Assembly: GCF_003865375.1 (NCBI RefSeq)
Contig: NZ_RQVS01000001.1
Span: 186,001 to 250,000, forward strand
Length of the DNA stretch: 64,000 nt
Origin: Gulosibacter macacae
GTDB taxonomy: Bacteria; Actinomycetota; Actinomycetes; Actinomycetales; Microbacteriaceae
Direction of reading: 5' to 3'
Shown: positions 1 to 7,817 of the stretch, piece by piece
How the letters are laid out: each line of letters starts with the position of its first letter
Numbering within the stretch: position 1 is the first letter of the stretch
Notes under the pieces: generated by a model
The model's database searches: none
What the model saw: only the letters and a program-made list of their open reading frames with translations
What the model was told of the DNA's origin: nothing
Made by a program: the position numbers and the translations under genes

Positions 1-1055
1 CCCTGCTGCGTGCCGAACGTCGTCGCCGCCGCATCACTGTCGGCAATGCCCAAGAGCTGTATCTGCCCCGGGCGTATGAGCTCGCCGCGCAGTTTGGGCA
101 TCCCGAGTCAAACGAGCAGGCTGCTGAAGCCGTCGCAGAGGTGATTGACGAGGTGCACGTGGCCGCTGGTGACGATCTCAGCGACTATTTCGGCGATGAG
201 AATGCGGTGAGTGCGGCCCAGACGCAACTCGACGAGGCCTGGAGTCACCTAGGCGAGCAGCCGAATGCACCCGATCTCACGAACCTGGCGCACACCGTGC
301 GAGCGATCCTTGAGCCGGCGAGCGAAACTGCGCTACGGGCCCGCTGGCGCGAGCTGCTCGAGCATGGCGAGGTTGCCGCCCTCGGCCAGGTTGCCAGGCG
401 CACCGACGGGGCAGTGGCTGAGTTTCTTGCTGTTGCCGAGGGCGCGCCGCAGGCGGCGATCTCCCGACACACTCCGTTTTTGCCACCCGAAGTGGTGTCG
501 GAAGCCGCCGCCGCGGCACCCCTCGATCGCGCGCTCATCACTCGGGTGCGGGCGGCCATGCGCCGCTGGCGGGCGCACTCGTCACCGCCACCAATCGCGG
601 AAGTGGTGGAGATCGAAGCTGGTCGCACGGCATCAGCCTGGGGCCTCGACGACGAATCACTCCGTGCCGCATTTCTCGTCGGCGTTACCGCTGCCGGTGC
701 ACTCAACCCGCTCGCCGGGCCAGCGGGCGAGCAGGTGCCGCAGCTCGCCCGAGAACTGCAGGCGCGCGCTCGGGCCTCGGCGCATGTGCTGCACCTGCGG
801 CGCGTGCTCCACGTGGGTGCCCCGGTGCATCCACTCCAGGCCGATCTCGTCGCTGAACTGAACCAATTTGCCCACCCGTATTTACGGCGTTTGTGGGTGC
901 GCTTGCACGGTCGCGATGTGCTCGACGACTCGCTCGCGGGCGAAGAGTTGCGCGACCTCCTCACCGGCATCTTGAGGTCGGTGCTCCAGGATGAAAAACA
1001 GCGCCTGCGCGCGGTGCTGGAACGCTCGGAAGGAGCGGCGGATGCGGCTGCATGA
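1..1055 (+). CDS. Helix-rich protein of unknown function, 5'-truncated by window edge
   Basis: The reading frame is open from base 3 back past the window edge, so this is the C-terminal 350 residues of a longer protein; the GTG at 141 is internal, not the start. The visible part begins with an Arg-rich stretch (near RRRRR) and continues as Ala/Leu/Glu-rich, probably alpha-helical sequence with no signal peptide, membrane segment or motif that I recognise. It overlaps the next gene by 14 nt, so the two are very likely co-translated. It sits two genes upstream of an LpqH-like lipoprotein and three upstream of a CHAT-domain protein, and may be part of one accessory system with them; that is inference from position. 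I do not recognise the family. Confidence 0.7.
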   Translation, partial: LLRAERRRRRITVGNAQELYLPRAYELAAQFGHPESNEQAAEAVAEVIDEVHVAAGDDLSDYFGDENAVSAAQTQLDEAWSHLGEQPNAPDLTNLAHTVRAILEPASETALRARWRELLEHGEVAALGQVARRTDGAVAEFLAVAEGAPQAAISRHTPFLPPEVVSEAAAAAPLDRALITRVRAAMRRWRAHSSPPPIAEVVEIEAGRTASAWGLDDESLRAAFLVGVTAAGALNPLAGPAGEQVPQLARELQARARASAHVLHLRRVLHVGAPVHPLQADLVAELNQFAHPYLRRLWVRLHGRDVLDDSLAGEELRDLLTGILRSVLQDEKQRLRAVLERSEGAADAAA

Positions 1056-2136
1056 CTTGGCAGGGCTCCTGCGCCTGAGCCCGTCCGCTGAGGTGCCCGG
1101 TCACACGGACGCGGCCGATGCACCATTGCGCGTCGCGGTCGAATGTGCCGGAGCCGTCTTGGAATGGTCTCGGGAAGCTGCTTCCGGAACACTCCCGATG
1201 CTGACACTCCTTGACCTCGACGACGCGCACTGGCTTTGGCAGCTGATCGGCGACTCGGCGCACGCGCGGCTCCTCGAAACTGCCGCGCACCGTGCCGGGC
1301 TACCTGCAGGTGGTGCCGAGCTTGACATCGAGCTGAATGACGAGCTGCTCCTGCGGCTACACCGATTTGCTCACGGACTCTGGTTGCGCAGTTGGTGGCC
1401 GGCATCGACCCTTGATGGCATTCCGGTGCTTGACGCGGCCCTCCTCGACGCCGAACTCGCGGCCCTCGCTGACGAGCTCGATGACGTGTTGCTCGACGGT
1501 GGCGATGACCAAACTTCGCTGCTCTTGGCGCGGTCGAGCCCAATCGAATATGCCCGCCTGGCGCATTCAAGCGAGCCCGAGATTGCCCGCTTCGCCGCGT
1601 CGGCACTCGACGCACTCGGCTATTCGCTCGAGGAGTTCTCGCCCGCCGAAGTCGCCGAGCGCGCCGACTATGCGCTCGCCGCGGGCGCGCGCACGACCCC
1701 GAACGAGGGCATGATTGCCGGATTCGCCGAACCGAATTGGCAGGCCGTGCCGGCCGGACTGATCGATGCGAGTGAGCGGGCCGTGGGCTGGACGCTCGAC
1801 ATTGGTGGCGATGTGCAACTCCAGGTGCAGGCGCAATTGCTCCCCGGTGGTGAGCGATTGGTAGCGGGTATTCCGGTGACCGTGCGTGGCGGTGGCAACG
1901 ACCTCGGCCGCGGACTGCTCGATGCGCAGGGGAGCGCGGCGCTCCACCTCGACCTGAGTGCGGCCGAGGCTTGGCTCCTCACCGCAGAAGACCTGCGCGT
2001 TCGCCTTGGCTACGGAGCCGCAACAGAACCTCCGCAACTGCGCGACCGCATCCGCACCCTCGCCGCAACGCGAATGCGCGCCGAAGATGCGCTCACGCTG
2101 GCCGCCGAACGTGAGGTCGCCGCTCGCGACTATTAG
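1042..2136 (+). CDS. Unknown protein, helical N-terminus with beta-rich C-terminal domain
   Basis: This encodes 364 residues. I chose ATG 1042 because GGAAGGAG lies at 1028-1035, just upstream; an in-frame ATG at 991 would overlap the previous gene much more and lacks such a site. Residues 1-230 are acidic and Leu/Ala-rich, probably helical. Residues ~235-330 alternate hydrophobic and polar residues with Gly/Pro turns, like a beta-sandwich or carbohydrate-binding-type fold (for example WTLDIGGDVQLQVQAQ). There is no signal peptide or transmembrane segment, so it is likely cytoplasmic. It is coupled to the upstream gene by a 14-nt overlap and followed after 94 nt by a lipoprotein gene. Family not recognised; a role as a partner of the nearby CHAT protein is only a hypothesis. 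Confidence 0.75.
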   Translation: MRLHDLAGLLRLSPSAEVPGHTDAADAPLRVAVECAGAVLEWSREAASGTLPMLTLLDLDDAHWLWQLIGDSAHARLLETAAHRAGLPAGGAELDIELNDELLLRLHRFAHGLWLRSWWPASTLDGIPVLDAALLDAELAALADELDDVLLDGGDDQTSLLLARSSPIEYARLAHSSEPEIARFAASALDALGYSLEEFSPAEVAERADYALAAGARTTPNEGMIAGFAEPNWQAVPAGLIDASERAVGWTLDIGGDVQLQVQAQLLPGGERLVAGIPVTVRGGGNDLGRGLLDAQGSAALHLDLSAAEAWLLTAEDLRVRLGYGAATEPPQLRDRIRTLAATRMRAEDALTLAAEREVAARDY

Positions 2137-2144
2137 GCGGAGCG

Positions 2145-2161
2145 AAACTTGTGATCGGTAG
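2145..2161 (+). repeat. Left copy of a 17-nt direct repeat
   Basis: The 17-mer AAACTTGTGATCGGTAG recurs with one mismatch at 4092-4108. The two copies bracket the lipoprotein and CHAT genes. This could be chance, a regulatory motif or a scar of insertion. Confidence 0.4.
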
Positions 2162-2230
2162 CGAACAGCAGCTCATAACTTCGTCATCGACGGAAGCCGC
2201 AAGGGCCTCCGCAGACGAAATGGAGTAGCC

Positions 2231-2794
2231 ATGATCCGCAAGTCCCTCGCCGCCACCGGTGCCGCATTCGCCCTCGCGCTCACCCTTGCCGCGTGCAGCA
2301 CCGACGCTCCGGCCGACACGAGTGCCCCGGCCGACACGACTGCCCCCGCTGACGCAGGTTCAACGACCGACACTTCGAGCGAGGCAACGACGAACGACGG
2401 CGCCGCGGATGCTGGCGCTGAAGCAGGGAGCGCCGGTGCCGGTGGCGTCTCGCTCACCGTTGATGGCCAGCAGATCGAGATCACCGACCCGCAGGTGGTC
2501 TGCGCTGATGCGGGTGGCGCCTACGCCATCTCGGTCGCCTCAACGAGCGCCAACACCGGCCAGGGACTCGGCGCCACGCTGAGTTCGCCCGAGGGTGAGT
2601 CGGTGACCGCGGTGGGTCTCGTCACCGCCGACGGCATGGCCGTTGCCTACGCCGAGGGCTCGGGCATGGGCTCGGCGGCGGCGACCAAGGATGGCAACAC
2701 CTACACGATCAGCGGTGAGGGCATTGTCACCGACACCAACAACCCGACGAGCTTCGAGACGGTTCCCTTCGAGTTCGTGGTTACCTGTAACTAA
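2231..2794 (+). CDS. LpqH (19-kDa antigen)-like lipoprotein
   Basis: This is a 187-residue secreted lipoprotein. Residues 1-22 form a type II signal peptide ending in the lipobox LAAC, with Cys22 as the predicted lipid-modified residue. A Thr/Ala/Asp-rich low-complexity linker follows (about 23-70). The C-terminal domain resembles the mycobacterial 19-kDa lipoprotein LpqH: a VDGQ.IEI strand, a VVC Cys, an A.ATKDG.TY.I motif and a terminal VTC Cys, so the two Cys could form a disulfide. It should sit on the outer face of the membrane. A 14-bp hairpin follows at 2807-2843, so it may be terminated separately from the CHAT gene downstream. The LpqH similarity is from memory of the family, not a search. 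Confidence 0.8.
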   Translation: MIRKSLAATGAAFALALTLAACSTDAPADTSAPADTTAPADAGSTTDTSSEATTNDGAADAGAEAGSAGAGGVSLTVDGQQIEITDPQVVCADAGGAYAISVASTSANTGQGLGATLSSPEGESVTAVGLVTADGMAVAYAEGSGMGSAAATKDGNTYTISGEGIVTDTNNPTSFETVPFEFVVTCN

Positions 2795-2806
2795 CGCAAT
2801 ACCCGA

Positions 2807-2843
2807 GTTGAGGCTCCCGAAGTGCAGGCTCGGGAGCCTCAAC
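2807..2843 (+). terminator. Hairpin terminator after LpqH-like gene
   Basis: A perfect 14-bp inverted repeat (GTTGAGGCTCCCGA and its complement) with a 9-nt loop lies between the lipoprotein stop and the CHAT gene. There is no clear U-tract, as is common in high-G+C actinobacteria. Confidence 0.6.
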
Positions 2844-2870
2844 ACATTCGCGGGAGAGGATCGGGCCACG

Positions 2871-4079
2871 ATGCAACGAGCGCTGCTGATCAAGTACGCC
2901 GAAGCCGGGGCAGAAAACCCCACCGGCTACTTCTCATGGCGCTGGAACGACCGCCCGCAAGACATCGCGACCGCACGCATCCGGGCCACGACGCTCACGC
3001 GCATCGACGAGTTGCTCAGCGATGCGCTTCCCGAACCACGAGGCGAAGAAACGCCGAGCGAGGCGCTCGAACGGGCGCTGCGGCGAGGCGCACTCGCGCA
3101 TCCCGAGTCCACCGCTGAACTCGGTGCCGCCCTCGCCGATGCCCTCCTGCCACCAGGGCTTCTTCACCTCCTCGATGCGCCGGGCGGTGGCGCGAAGCCG
3201 CGGCTGCGCATCCAGCCGTCGCCAACGCTCGCGCGGGTGCCCTGGGCCCTGTTGCGACCGGCTCCGAATCGGCGACCACTTGCCGAGACCGCCACGATCG
3301 AAACCAATGTGCCTGCGGCCATTGCTGCCAGGGCGAAGCAACAGAATGCGTTCGCCGCTGGGGAGCGCATTGTCGCGGTGATCGACCCGCGCGTACCGGG
3401 GCAGGCGGCAACTGGCCCGCTCGGTTCGGTGCTCGGCCGCCCGACTGCCGACGACCCGCTCGCGTCACTCCTCGATTATGGCGAGCGGCTCTGGCCCCGC
3501 GTCACCGAATATGAGCAACTTGCCCGCCGCACCGATACCGATCGCCATTGGCTTCGTGACGCATGTGCGGATGCGGCTCGGCTCCTCTACGTTGGCCACG
3601 TCACCGCGGCTGACCTCAACACTGCCGCGGGGGAGCAATCGGCGCTCCACCTCTGCTGTCGCGACGAAGCCGGGCGCCACGACCCACTCACCGCGGGCGA
3701 ACTGGTCAACGCAGCGATCACGCTGCCACCGCGTTGCGCGCTGATCGCCTGCGGTTCCGGTTCAGACCTCCGCAGCGCAGAGCCGATGGGCCTCGCGCTC
3801 GCGGCAATGCTCGGTGGCGCGCGACTCGTCACGGCCTGCGCCTGGACAGTCCCCACCGATCTTGCACTCGCGAGCTTCGCCGGAGAGTTGCACGGTCGCT
3901 CGCCACTGCGGGAACTCATCCTCGCCGTAGACCGGGCACACGAGGGCAGCGATCCCGCCGCCGACCTCGCGGCCTGGCAGGCAGAGCGAGCCGAGGACTG
4001 GGCATCTGGGGGAGCGGTGGCTGACTCACCCCTCCTCTGGGCAACGCTGAACACGCTCACGCTCGGCAGTGGTTCCTGA
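2871..4079 (+). CDS. CHAT-domain (caspase-like) protein
   Basis: This encodes 402 residues. ATG 2871 was chosen because GGAGAGGA lies 11-18 nt upstream and the lipoprotein hairpin lies before it; the frame itself is open further back. Residues ~1-230 are poorly conserved and contain a short sandwich-like region. Residues ~235-395 match the CHAT fold of clan CD proteases: YVGH (His243), a LTAGELVNA-type helix, LIACGSG (Cys294), then MGLALAAMLGGARLVTACAW and a final VDRAHEG region. The His/Cys dyad spacing of 51 residues fits an active peptidase. No TPR repeats or NTPase domain are fused. CHAT proteins often act as effectors in NTP-dependent immunity or cell-death systems; partners here would be the two unknown genes upstream. 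Function and substrate are unknown. Confidence 0.75.
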   Translation: MQRALLIKYAEAGAENPTGYFSWRWNDRPQDIATARIRATTLTRIDELLSDALPEPRGEETPSEALERALRRGALAHPESTAELGAALADALLPPGLLHLLDAPGGGAKPRLRIQPSPTLARVPWALLRPAPNRRPLAETATIETNVPAAIAARAKQQNAFAAGERIVAVIDPRVPGQAATGPLGSVLGRPTADDPLASLLDYGERLWPRVTEYEQLARRTDTDRHWLRDACADAARLLYVGHVTAADLNTAAGEQSALHLCCRDEAGRHDPLTAGELVNAAITLPPRCALIACGSGSDLRSAEPMGLALAAMLGGARLVTACAWTVPTDLALASFAGELHGRSPLRELILAVDRAHEGSDPAADLAAWQAERAEDWASGGAVADSPLLWATLNTLTLGSGS

Positions 4080-4091
4080 ACGGCCAGCAAC

Positions 4092-4108
4092 AAACTCGTG
4101 ATCGGTAG
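4092..4108 (+). repeat. Right copy of a 17-nt direct repeat
   Basis: AAACTCGTGATCGGTAG matches 2145-2161 at 16 of 17 positions in the same orientation. It lies between the CHAT gene and the truB promoter region. Confidence 0.4.
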
Positions 4109-4135
4109 ATGTCCGCCGACTCTGCCCGCCGCGCC

Positions 4136-4141
4136 TAGACT
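4136..4141 (+). promoter_or_regulatory. Probable truB -10 hexamer (TAGACT)
   Basis: TAGACT ends 9 nt before the truB ATG. No good -35 or ribosome-binding site is visible, so the message is probably leaderless or nearly so. Confidence 0.45.
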
Positions 4142-4150
4142 TGGGTGGTC

Positions 4151-5101
4151 ATGACTGCTTCAACGCTCGGACCGCACGGTCTGCTCTTGCTCGACAAGCC
4201 GGCCGGTATCACGAGCCACGATCTCGTAGCCCGCACCCGCCAGGCGCTGAACACCCGCAAGGTGGGACACGCTGGCACCCTCGACCCGATGGCCACCGGA
4301 CTCATGCTCCTCGGCATCGGCGATGCGACGCGCCTGCTCACCTACCTCGTCGGCGAAGACAAGACCTATGAGGCCACCGCGCGTCTCGGCATCGCCACGA
4401 ATACCGAGGATGCTGAGGGCGAAGTTACCGCGACGAATGCCGTTGACGAGGTGGCCGCGGTGAGCGAAAGCGAGATCCGCGCGGCTGTCGCCTCGTTCCA
4501 CGGCCCGATCTCACAGGTGCCAAGCGCAGTGTCGGCCATCAAGATTGACGGCAAGCGGGCCTACCAGCGAGTGCGCGAAGGCGAAGAGGTCGAGCTACCG
4601 GCGCGTGATGTGGTGATCCACGAGATTGAAGTGCTCGGCATCGATGAGGTGCAACTCGACGACACCGGTGCTCCCGAAACAAAGGTCATCGACCTGCAGT
4701 TCCGCGTGCGCTGTTCATCCGGCACCTATGTGCGGGCACTTGCCCGCGATATCGGCGCTCGCCTCGGCCTTGGTGCCCACCTCACCGCCCTGCGCCGCAC
4801 CACCATCGGACCCTTCCGCGTGCGCGATGTTGCCGATCTCGAGGATGCAGCACTTGCTGAGCACCTCCTCAGCTCGGCCGAGGTCGCCCGCGCTCGCTTC
4901 CCACACTTCACCGCATCCGCCGCTGAAGCCGCAGCCCTGCGCCACGGACAGCGCATTGCACCGCCTGAAGCGTTGCTTTCCGAGCGTGGCCCCATCGCCA
5001 CCCTCGCACCCGACGGCGCACTCATCGGCATCGTCGAGGTGCGCGGCGGCCGCACGCGCACGCTCATGAACCTGCCACACCGACCGGAGGACGCCGCATG
5101 A
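4151..5101 (+). CDS. truB: tRNA pseudouridine(55) synthase TruB
   Basis: This encodes 316 residues. TruB isomerises U55 in the T-loop of most tRNAs in the cytoplasm. The N-terminal catalytic domain has LLLDKPAG, GHAGTLDP with the nucleophile Asp45, and a conserved EDKTYE element. RFRVRCSSGTYVR and the ARDIG motif lie mid-protein. A PUA-like tail follows from about residue 240. I prefer ATG 4151 over the in-frame GTG at 4145 because the -10-like TAGACT then fits leaderless initiation. It is the first gene of a run with two small membrane proteins and ribF, with a 4-nt ATGA overlap to the next gene. In most actinobacteria rbfA and infB precede truB; here the CHAT region does. Confidence 0.97.
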   Translation: MTASTLGPHGLLLLDKPAGITSHDLVARTRQALNTRKVGHAGTLDPMATGLMLLGIGDATRLLTYLVGEDKTYEATARLGIATNTEDAEGEVTATNAVDEVAAVSESEIRAAVASFHGPISQVPSAVSAIKIDGKRAYQRVREGEEVELPARDVVIHEIEVLGIDEVQLDDTGAPETKVIDLQFRVRCSSGTYVRALARDIGARLGLGAHLTALRRTTIGPFRVRDVADLEDAALAEHLLSSAEVARARFPHFTASAAEAAALRHGQRIAPPEALLSERGPIATLAPDGALIGIVEVRGGRTRTLMNLPHRPEDAA

Positions 5102-5475
5102 TCGAATGGTTCACCTGGATTCAATTCGGTGTGGGTCTGCTGGCCGGCATCATCTGCCTCGTGGCTGCCTTCATGAAGAAGCTCCCCAACGACCTAACCG
5201 CAGGATCGGTGGCAGTCGTTGGCGTGCTCACAGTCATTCAGGTCATCCTCGCCATCGTGTTGCCGCTATTCGGCAACGTCTGCAAGGGCGATGGACTCGA
5301 ATATTGGATGTACCTCATCACCGCCGCGATCATCCCGCCGGCCGCGATTCTCTGGGCACTCATTGAACGCAATCGCTGGGCCAACGCGGTGCTCGGCGTC
5401 GCCGCCTTTGCTGTCGCCGTGATGATCTTTCGCATGCAGCAGATCTGGCTCGGCAATGCGCCGTTCATCGGCTGA
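5098..5475 (+). CDS. Small four-helix membrane protein, unknown function
   Basis: This encodes 125 residues. The ATG overlaps the truB stop (ATGA), indicating translational coupling. Four hydrophobic segments lie at about residues 7-26, 36-60, 72-88 and 95-112, with a short loop containing Cys and an Asp/Glu pair between segments 2 and 3. It has no catalytic motif. Comparable small membrane proteins accompany truB/ribF in Microbacteriaceae, but I know no function for them. Confidence 0.85.
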   Translation: MIEWFTWIQFGVGLLAGIICLVAAFMKKLPNDLTAGSVAVVGVLTVIQVILAIVLPLFGNVCKGDGLEYWMYLITAAIIPPAAILWALIERNRWANAVLGVAAFAVAVMIFRMQQIWLGNAPFIG

Positions 5476-5498
5476 ACCTCTGAGATACTGAACCAATC

Positions 5499-5900
5499 AT
5501 GCAAGCTTCCCGGGTGCTCGTCGCGGTCTACGTCGTGCTCTTCTTGGCTGCCACCGGCCGGAGTATCGTGCAGATCGTGCGGAGCTTTGATCAGGCGCCG
5601 CTCGCATACGGTCTCAGCGCGCTCGCGGCAGTCGTGTACCTCCTCGCGGGTATCGCGCTTGCCTTCGTCCACCGCTCACCTGCCTGGCAACGCATCGCCT
5701 GGGTTGCGGTCGGGTTCGAGTTCCTCGGCGTACTCATCGTCGGCACTCTCTCGGGTTTGCATCCCGAGCTCTTCCCGGCCGACACCGTGTGGAGCGGCTT
5801 TGGCCGCGGCTATCTCTACATTCCGCTCGTGCTCCCGCTCATCGGAATTGCGTACCTTGAGGCGCGACCGGCTCAGCGTCGTCAGGCGGTGATCGCATGA
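5499..5900 (+). CDS. Small four-helix membrane protein, unknown function
   Basis: This encodes 133 residues and has four predicted membrane segments (about 5-26, 36-56, 66-85, 105-122) with a basic C-terminal tail (ARPAQRRQ). It begins 23 nt after the previous gene and overlaps ribF by 4 nt (ATGA), so it belongs to the truB-ribF transcription unit. The topology resembles the preceding gene product, though sequence identity is not obvious. Function unknown. Confidence 0.85.
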   Translation: MQASRVLVAVYVVLFLAATGRSIVQIVRSFDQAPLAYGLSALAAVVYLLAGIALAFVHRSPAWQRIAWVAVGFEFLGVLIVGTLSGLHPELFPADTVWSGFGRGYLYIPLVLPLIGIAYLEARPAQRRQAVIA

Positions 5901-6829
5901 TCGTCGTTCGTGATCCGGCTGACTTCCCGGCGCAATTGCGACCCAGCGCTATCACCATCGGCAAGTTCGACGGGTTGCACCGCGGGCACGCGGCACTCAT
6001 CGACGAACTCCATGCGCAGGCTGAATCGCGTGGCTTGAGCACGGTTGTCGTCACCTTCGATCGGCATCCGGCTGCGGTGTTCGCCCCCGAGCGGGCACCG
6101 TATCCGATTGTGTCGCTCGGACAGAAGATCGACCTACTCGCCGACCACGCGGTCGATGCGACGGTGGTGCTTGAGTTCAATGAAGAACTCTCGCAGCGCT
6201 CGGCGCTCGAGTTCGTGCGCGACATCCTGGTGGCACAACTCGGGGTGCAATTGCTCATCGTCGGGAGCGACTTCCGCTTCGGTCACCGTGGTTCCGGTGA
6301 CGTGGATTTCTTGCGCGAGCACGCAGAAGAGTTTGGCTACGACGTGATCGTGCCGGTGGATGCACTCGGCGAAGACGGTCGCCGAGCCTCGTCGACGTGG
6401 TTGCGCGAGGCACTTGACGCGGGCGATGTGGGCACGGTGTCGGAGTTGCTCGGTCGCGACCACTCGCTCACCGGCGTCGTCGGGCACGGGGCAAAGCGCG
6501 GGCGCGAACTCGGGTTCCCGACAGCGAATTTGGATGCGGACAGCGTCGAAGGATTCATCCCCGGCGACGGGGTGTACGCGGGGTGGTTCACCGTTGACGG
6601 TGAGCAGTATCCGGCAGCGATCTCGGTGGGGAACAACCCCACCTTTGATGGGGTGCCGCAGCGACAGGTTGAGGCGCACCTCATTGGTGTGGCGCTTGAT
6701 CTCTATGACAAGCGCGTCGAGGTGTCGTTTGTGAAGCGCATCCGCGGCATGGAAAAGTTCTCGAGCATTGACGAGCTCGTCGAGCGAATTGCCTGCGACG
6801 TCGACGAGGCGGCCGCGGCGCTGCGGTAG
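5897..6829 (+). CDS. ribF: Bifunctional riboflavin kinase / FAD synthetase
   Basis: This encodes 310 residues, the usual length. RibF phosphorylates riboflavin to FMN and adenylates FMN to FAD. The N-terminal nucleotidyltransferase domain has ITIGKFDGLHRGH (HxGH-type motif at 28-31) and a GSDFRFG loop. The C-terminal flavokinase domain (about 185-310) has HGAKRGRELGFPTANL and the NNPTF loop. It overlaps the upstream membrane-protein gene by 4 nt. Transcription probably ends in the palindromic repeat immediately downstream, since the next gene is convergent. Confidence 0.97.
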   Translation: MIVVRDPADFPAQLRPSAITIGKFDGLHRGHAALIDELHAQAESRGLSTVVVTFDRHPAAVFAPERAPYPIVSLGQKIDLLADHAVDATVVLEFNEELSQRSALEFVRDILVAQLGVQLLIVGSDFRFGHRGSGDVDFLREHAEEFGYDVIVPVDALGEDGRRASSTWLREALDAGDVGTVSELLGRDHSLTGVVGHGAKRGRELGFPTANLDADSVEGFIPGDGVYAGWFTVDGEQYPAAISVGNNPTFDGVPQRQVEAHLIGVALDLYDKRVEVSFVKRIRGMEKFSSIDELVERIACDVDEAAAALR

Positions 6830-6835
6830 TTGGTG

Positions 6836-6932
6836 GCGGGGGGTCTCGATACGACTCCGCTGCGCTACGTCTACTCGACCAACCACAGCATTGGGTGGTC
6901 GAGTAGGCCGAAGGCCGTATCGAGACCCCCGC
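6836..6932. repeat. Dispersed palindromic repeat, copy A
   Basis: The outer arms GCGGGGGGTCTCGATACG and CGTATCGAGACCCCCGC are inverted repeats. Inside them lie CTACTCGACCA and TGGTCGAGTAGGCCGAAGGCC, giving a long imperfect cruciform. Related copies are at 39698-39802 and 58522-58626. It fills the gap between two convergent stop codons and probably acts as a bidirectional terminator. Confidence 0.85.
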
Positions 6933-6941
6933 AACAGCCGA

Positions 6942-7613
6942 TCAGCCGAGCGGCTTCCGCCCAAACAGGTGCATCACGATCTCCGCCGCGGTCGCATCCA
7001 GGGCCGCGCCTGCGCCGATCTGCCAGCGTGCATCCGTCGCCCGCAGTGAGCGCGTGCGCGCGATCCGCGCATCCTTGCCACCAGTGCGCAACCGTGCCAG
7101 CGCCACCGCGCCGGTCGAACGCGGGCTCAAACGCAGTGATTCGCCAAGCGCCTCGGTGATGTCATAGGCGTGCACGATGGCCTCAGTGAGCTCGATGATG
7201 CCGGTGCGGCCTTCGCCGCGCAGACGACTGGCCGCGATATCACGCAACGACGCAAGTAGCTGCTCAGTTGACGCCTGTGCTTCCTGTCGCGCGATGCGGT
7301 CAATCGCCTTGTTCGGGTTGAAACCGGCGGCAAGACCGGCGCCGAGTCCCGACCGCACCATTTCACCCGTCGAGGCACCCAAACGCCACACCAGGTGGCC
7401 AACAACATCGCGCACACGCCAGCCCTCACACAGGCTCGGCGCTTCCCACGCTTCCGCGTCAAGCTCTTCAAGCAGTGCCGCGAGCCGGTCGATCGTGGTG
7501 GCGATGTGGGCGCTCCAGTCGCCGGAAACTCGATTGGCGGGTCGCGAAAAATCGTTGTTCTCGCCGGGACCGGCTTCATTGAAATACGGGGACCGCTCGT
7601 TCACTTCGCTCAC
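6942..7613 (-). CDS. Maleylpyruvate isomerase-fold (DinB-like, mycothiol-dependent type) protein
   Basis: This encodes 223 residues with a GTG start. It has the signature of the actinobacterial maleylpyruvate isomerase/DinB-like superfamily: an N-terminal four-helix region with LxLLEELDAEAWEAPSLCEG, then WRVRDVVGHLVW containing the conserved metal-ligand His, and a later histidine near residue 145 (EAIVHAYDI). Characterised relatives use mycothiol as thiol cofactor for isomerisation or thiol transfer, with a metal bound by three His. The substrate here cannot be told. It is divergent from the SNF2 gene and convergent with ribF. Confidence 0.8.
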   Translation of the reverse strand: MSEVNERSPYFNEAGPGENNDFSRPANRVSGDWSAHIATTIDRLAALLEELDAEAWEAPSLCEGWRVRDVVGHLVWRLGASTGEMVRSGLGAGLAAGFNPNKAIDRIARQEAQASTEQLLASLRDIAASRLRGEGRTGIIELTEAIVHAYDITEALGESLRLSPRSTGAVALARLRTGGKDARIARTRSLRATDARWQIGAGAALDATAAEIVMHLFGRKPLG

Positions 7614-7651
7614 CCGGCCAAGTATTGCACTGGCATCATGAGTGACGGGCT

Positions 7652-7657
7652 ACAATA
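7652..7657 (+). promoter_or_regulatory. Possible -10 of the SNF2 helicase gene (TACAAT)
   Basis: TACAAT is a good -10 hexamer, but no -35 lies at 17 nt spacing. It implies a 5' leader of about 155 nt that contains a 7-bp hairpin (CTTGCGG/CCGCAAG, 7741-7763). Confidence 0.35.
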
Positions 7658-7817
7658 GGGCTCGACGCCTGCGACGGTCGGAATCTCTGTATGTTCCGCG
7701 TCCGCGTCCCGATGGGTTCGCTCATCGCCAGAACGTACGGCTTGCGGCCGAATCGACCGCAAGCGATGCAGTCGGTTGGAGTACGCAAACTTCGCTCGAC
7801 CAGTCCGAAGGAGACGC

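Noticed and set aside
6836-6932. Insertion-sequence end
   Set aside because: No transposase ORF or target-site duplication is seen at any of the three copies; the element is under 110 bp.
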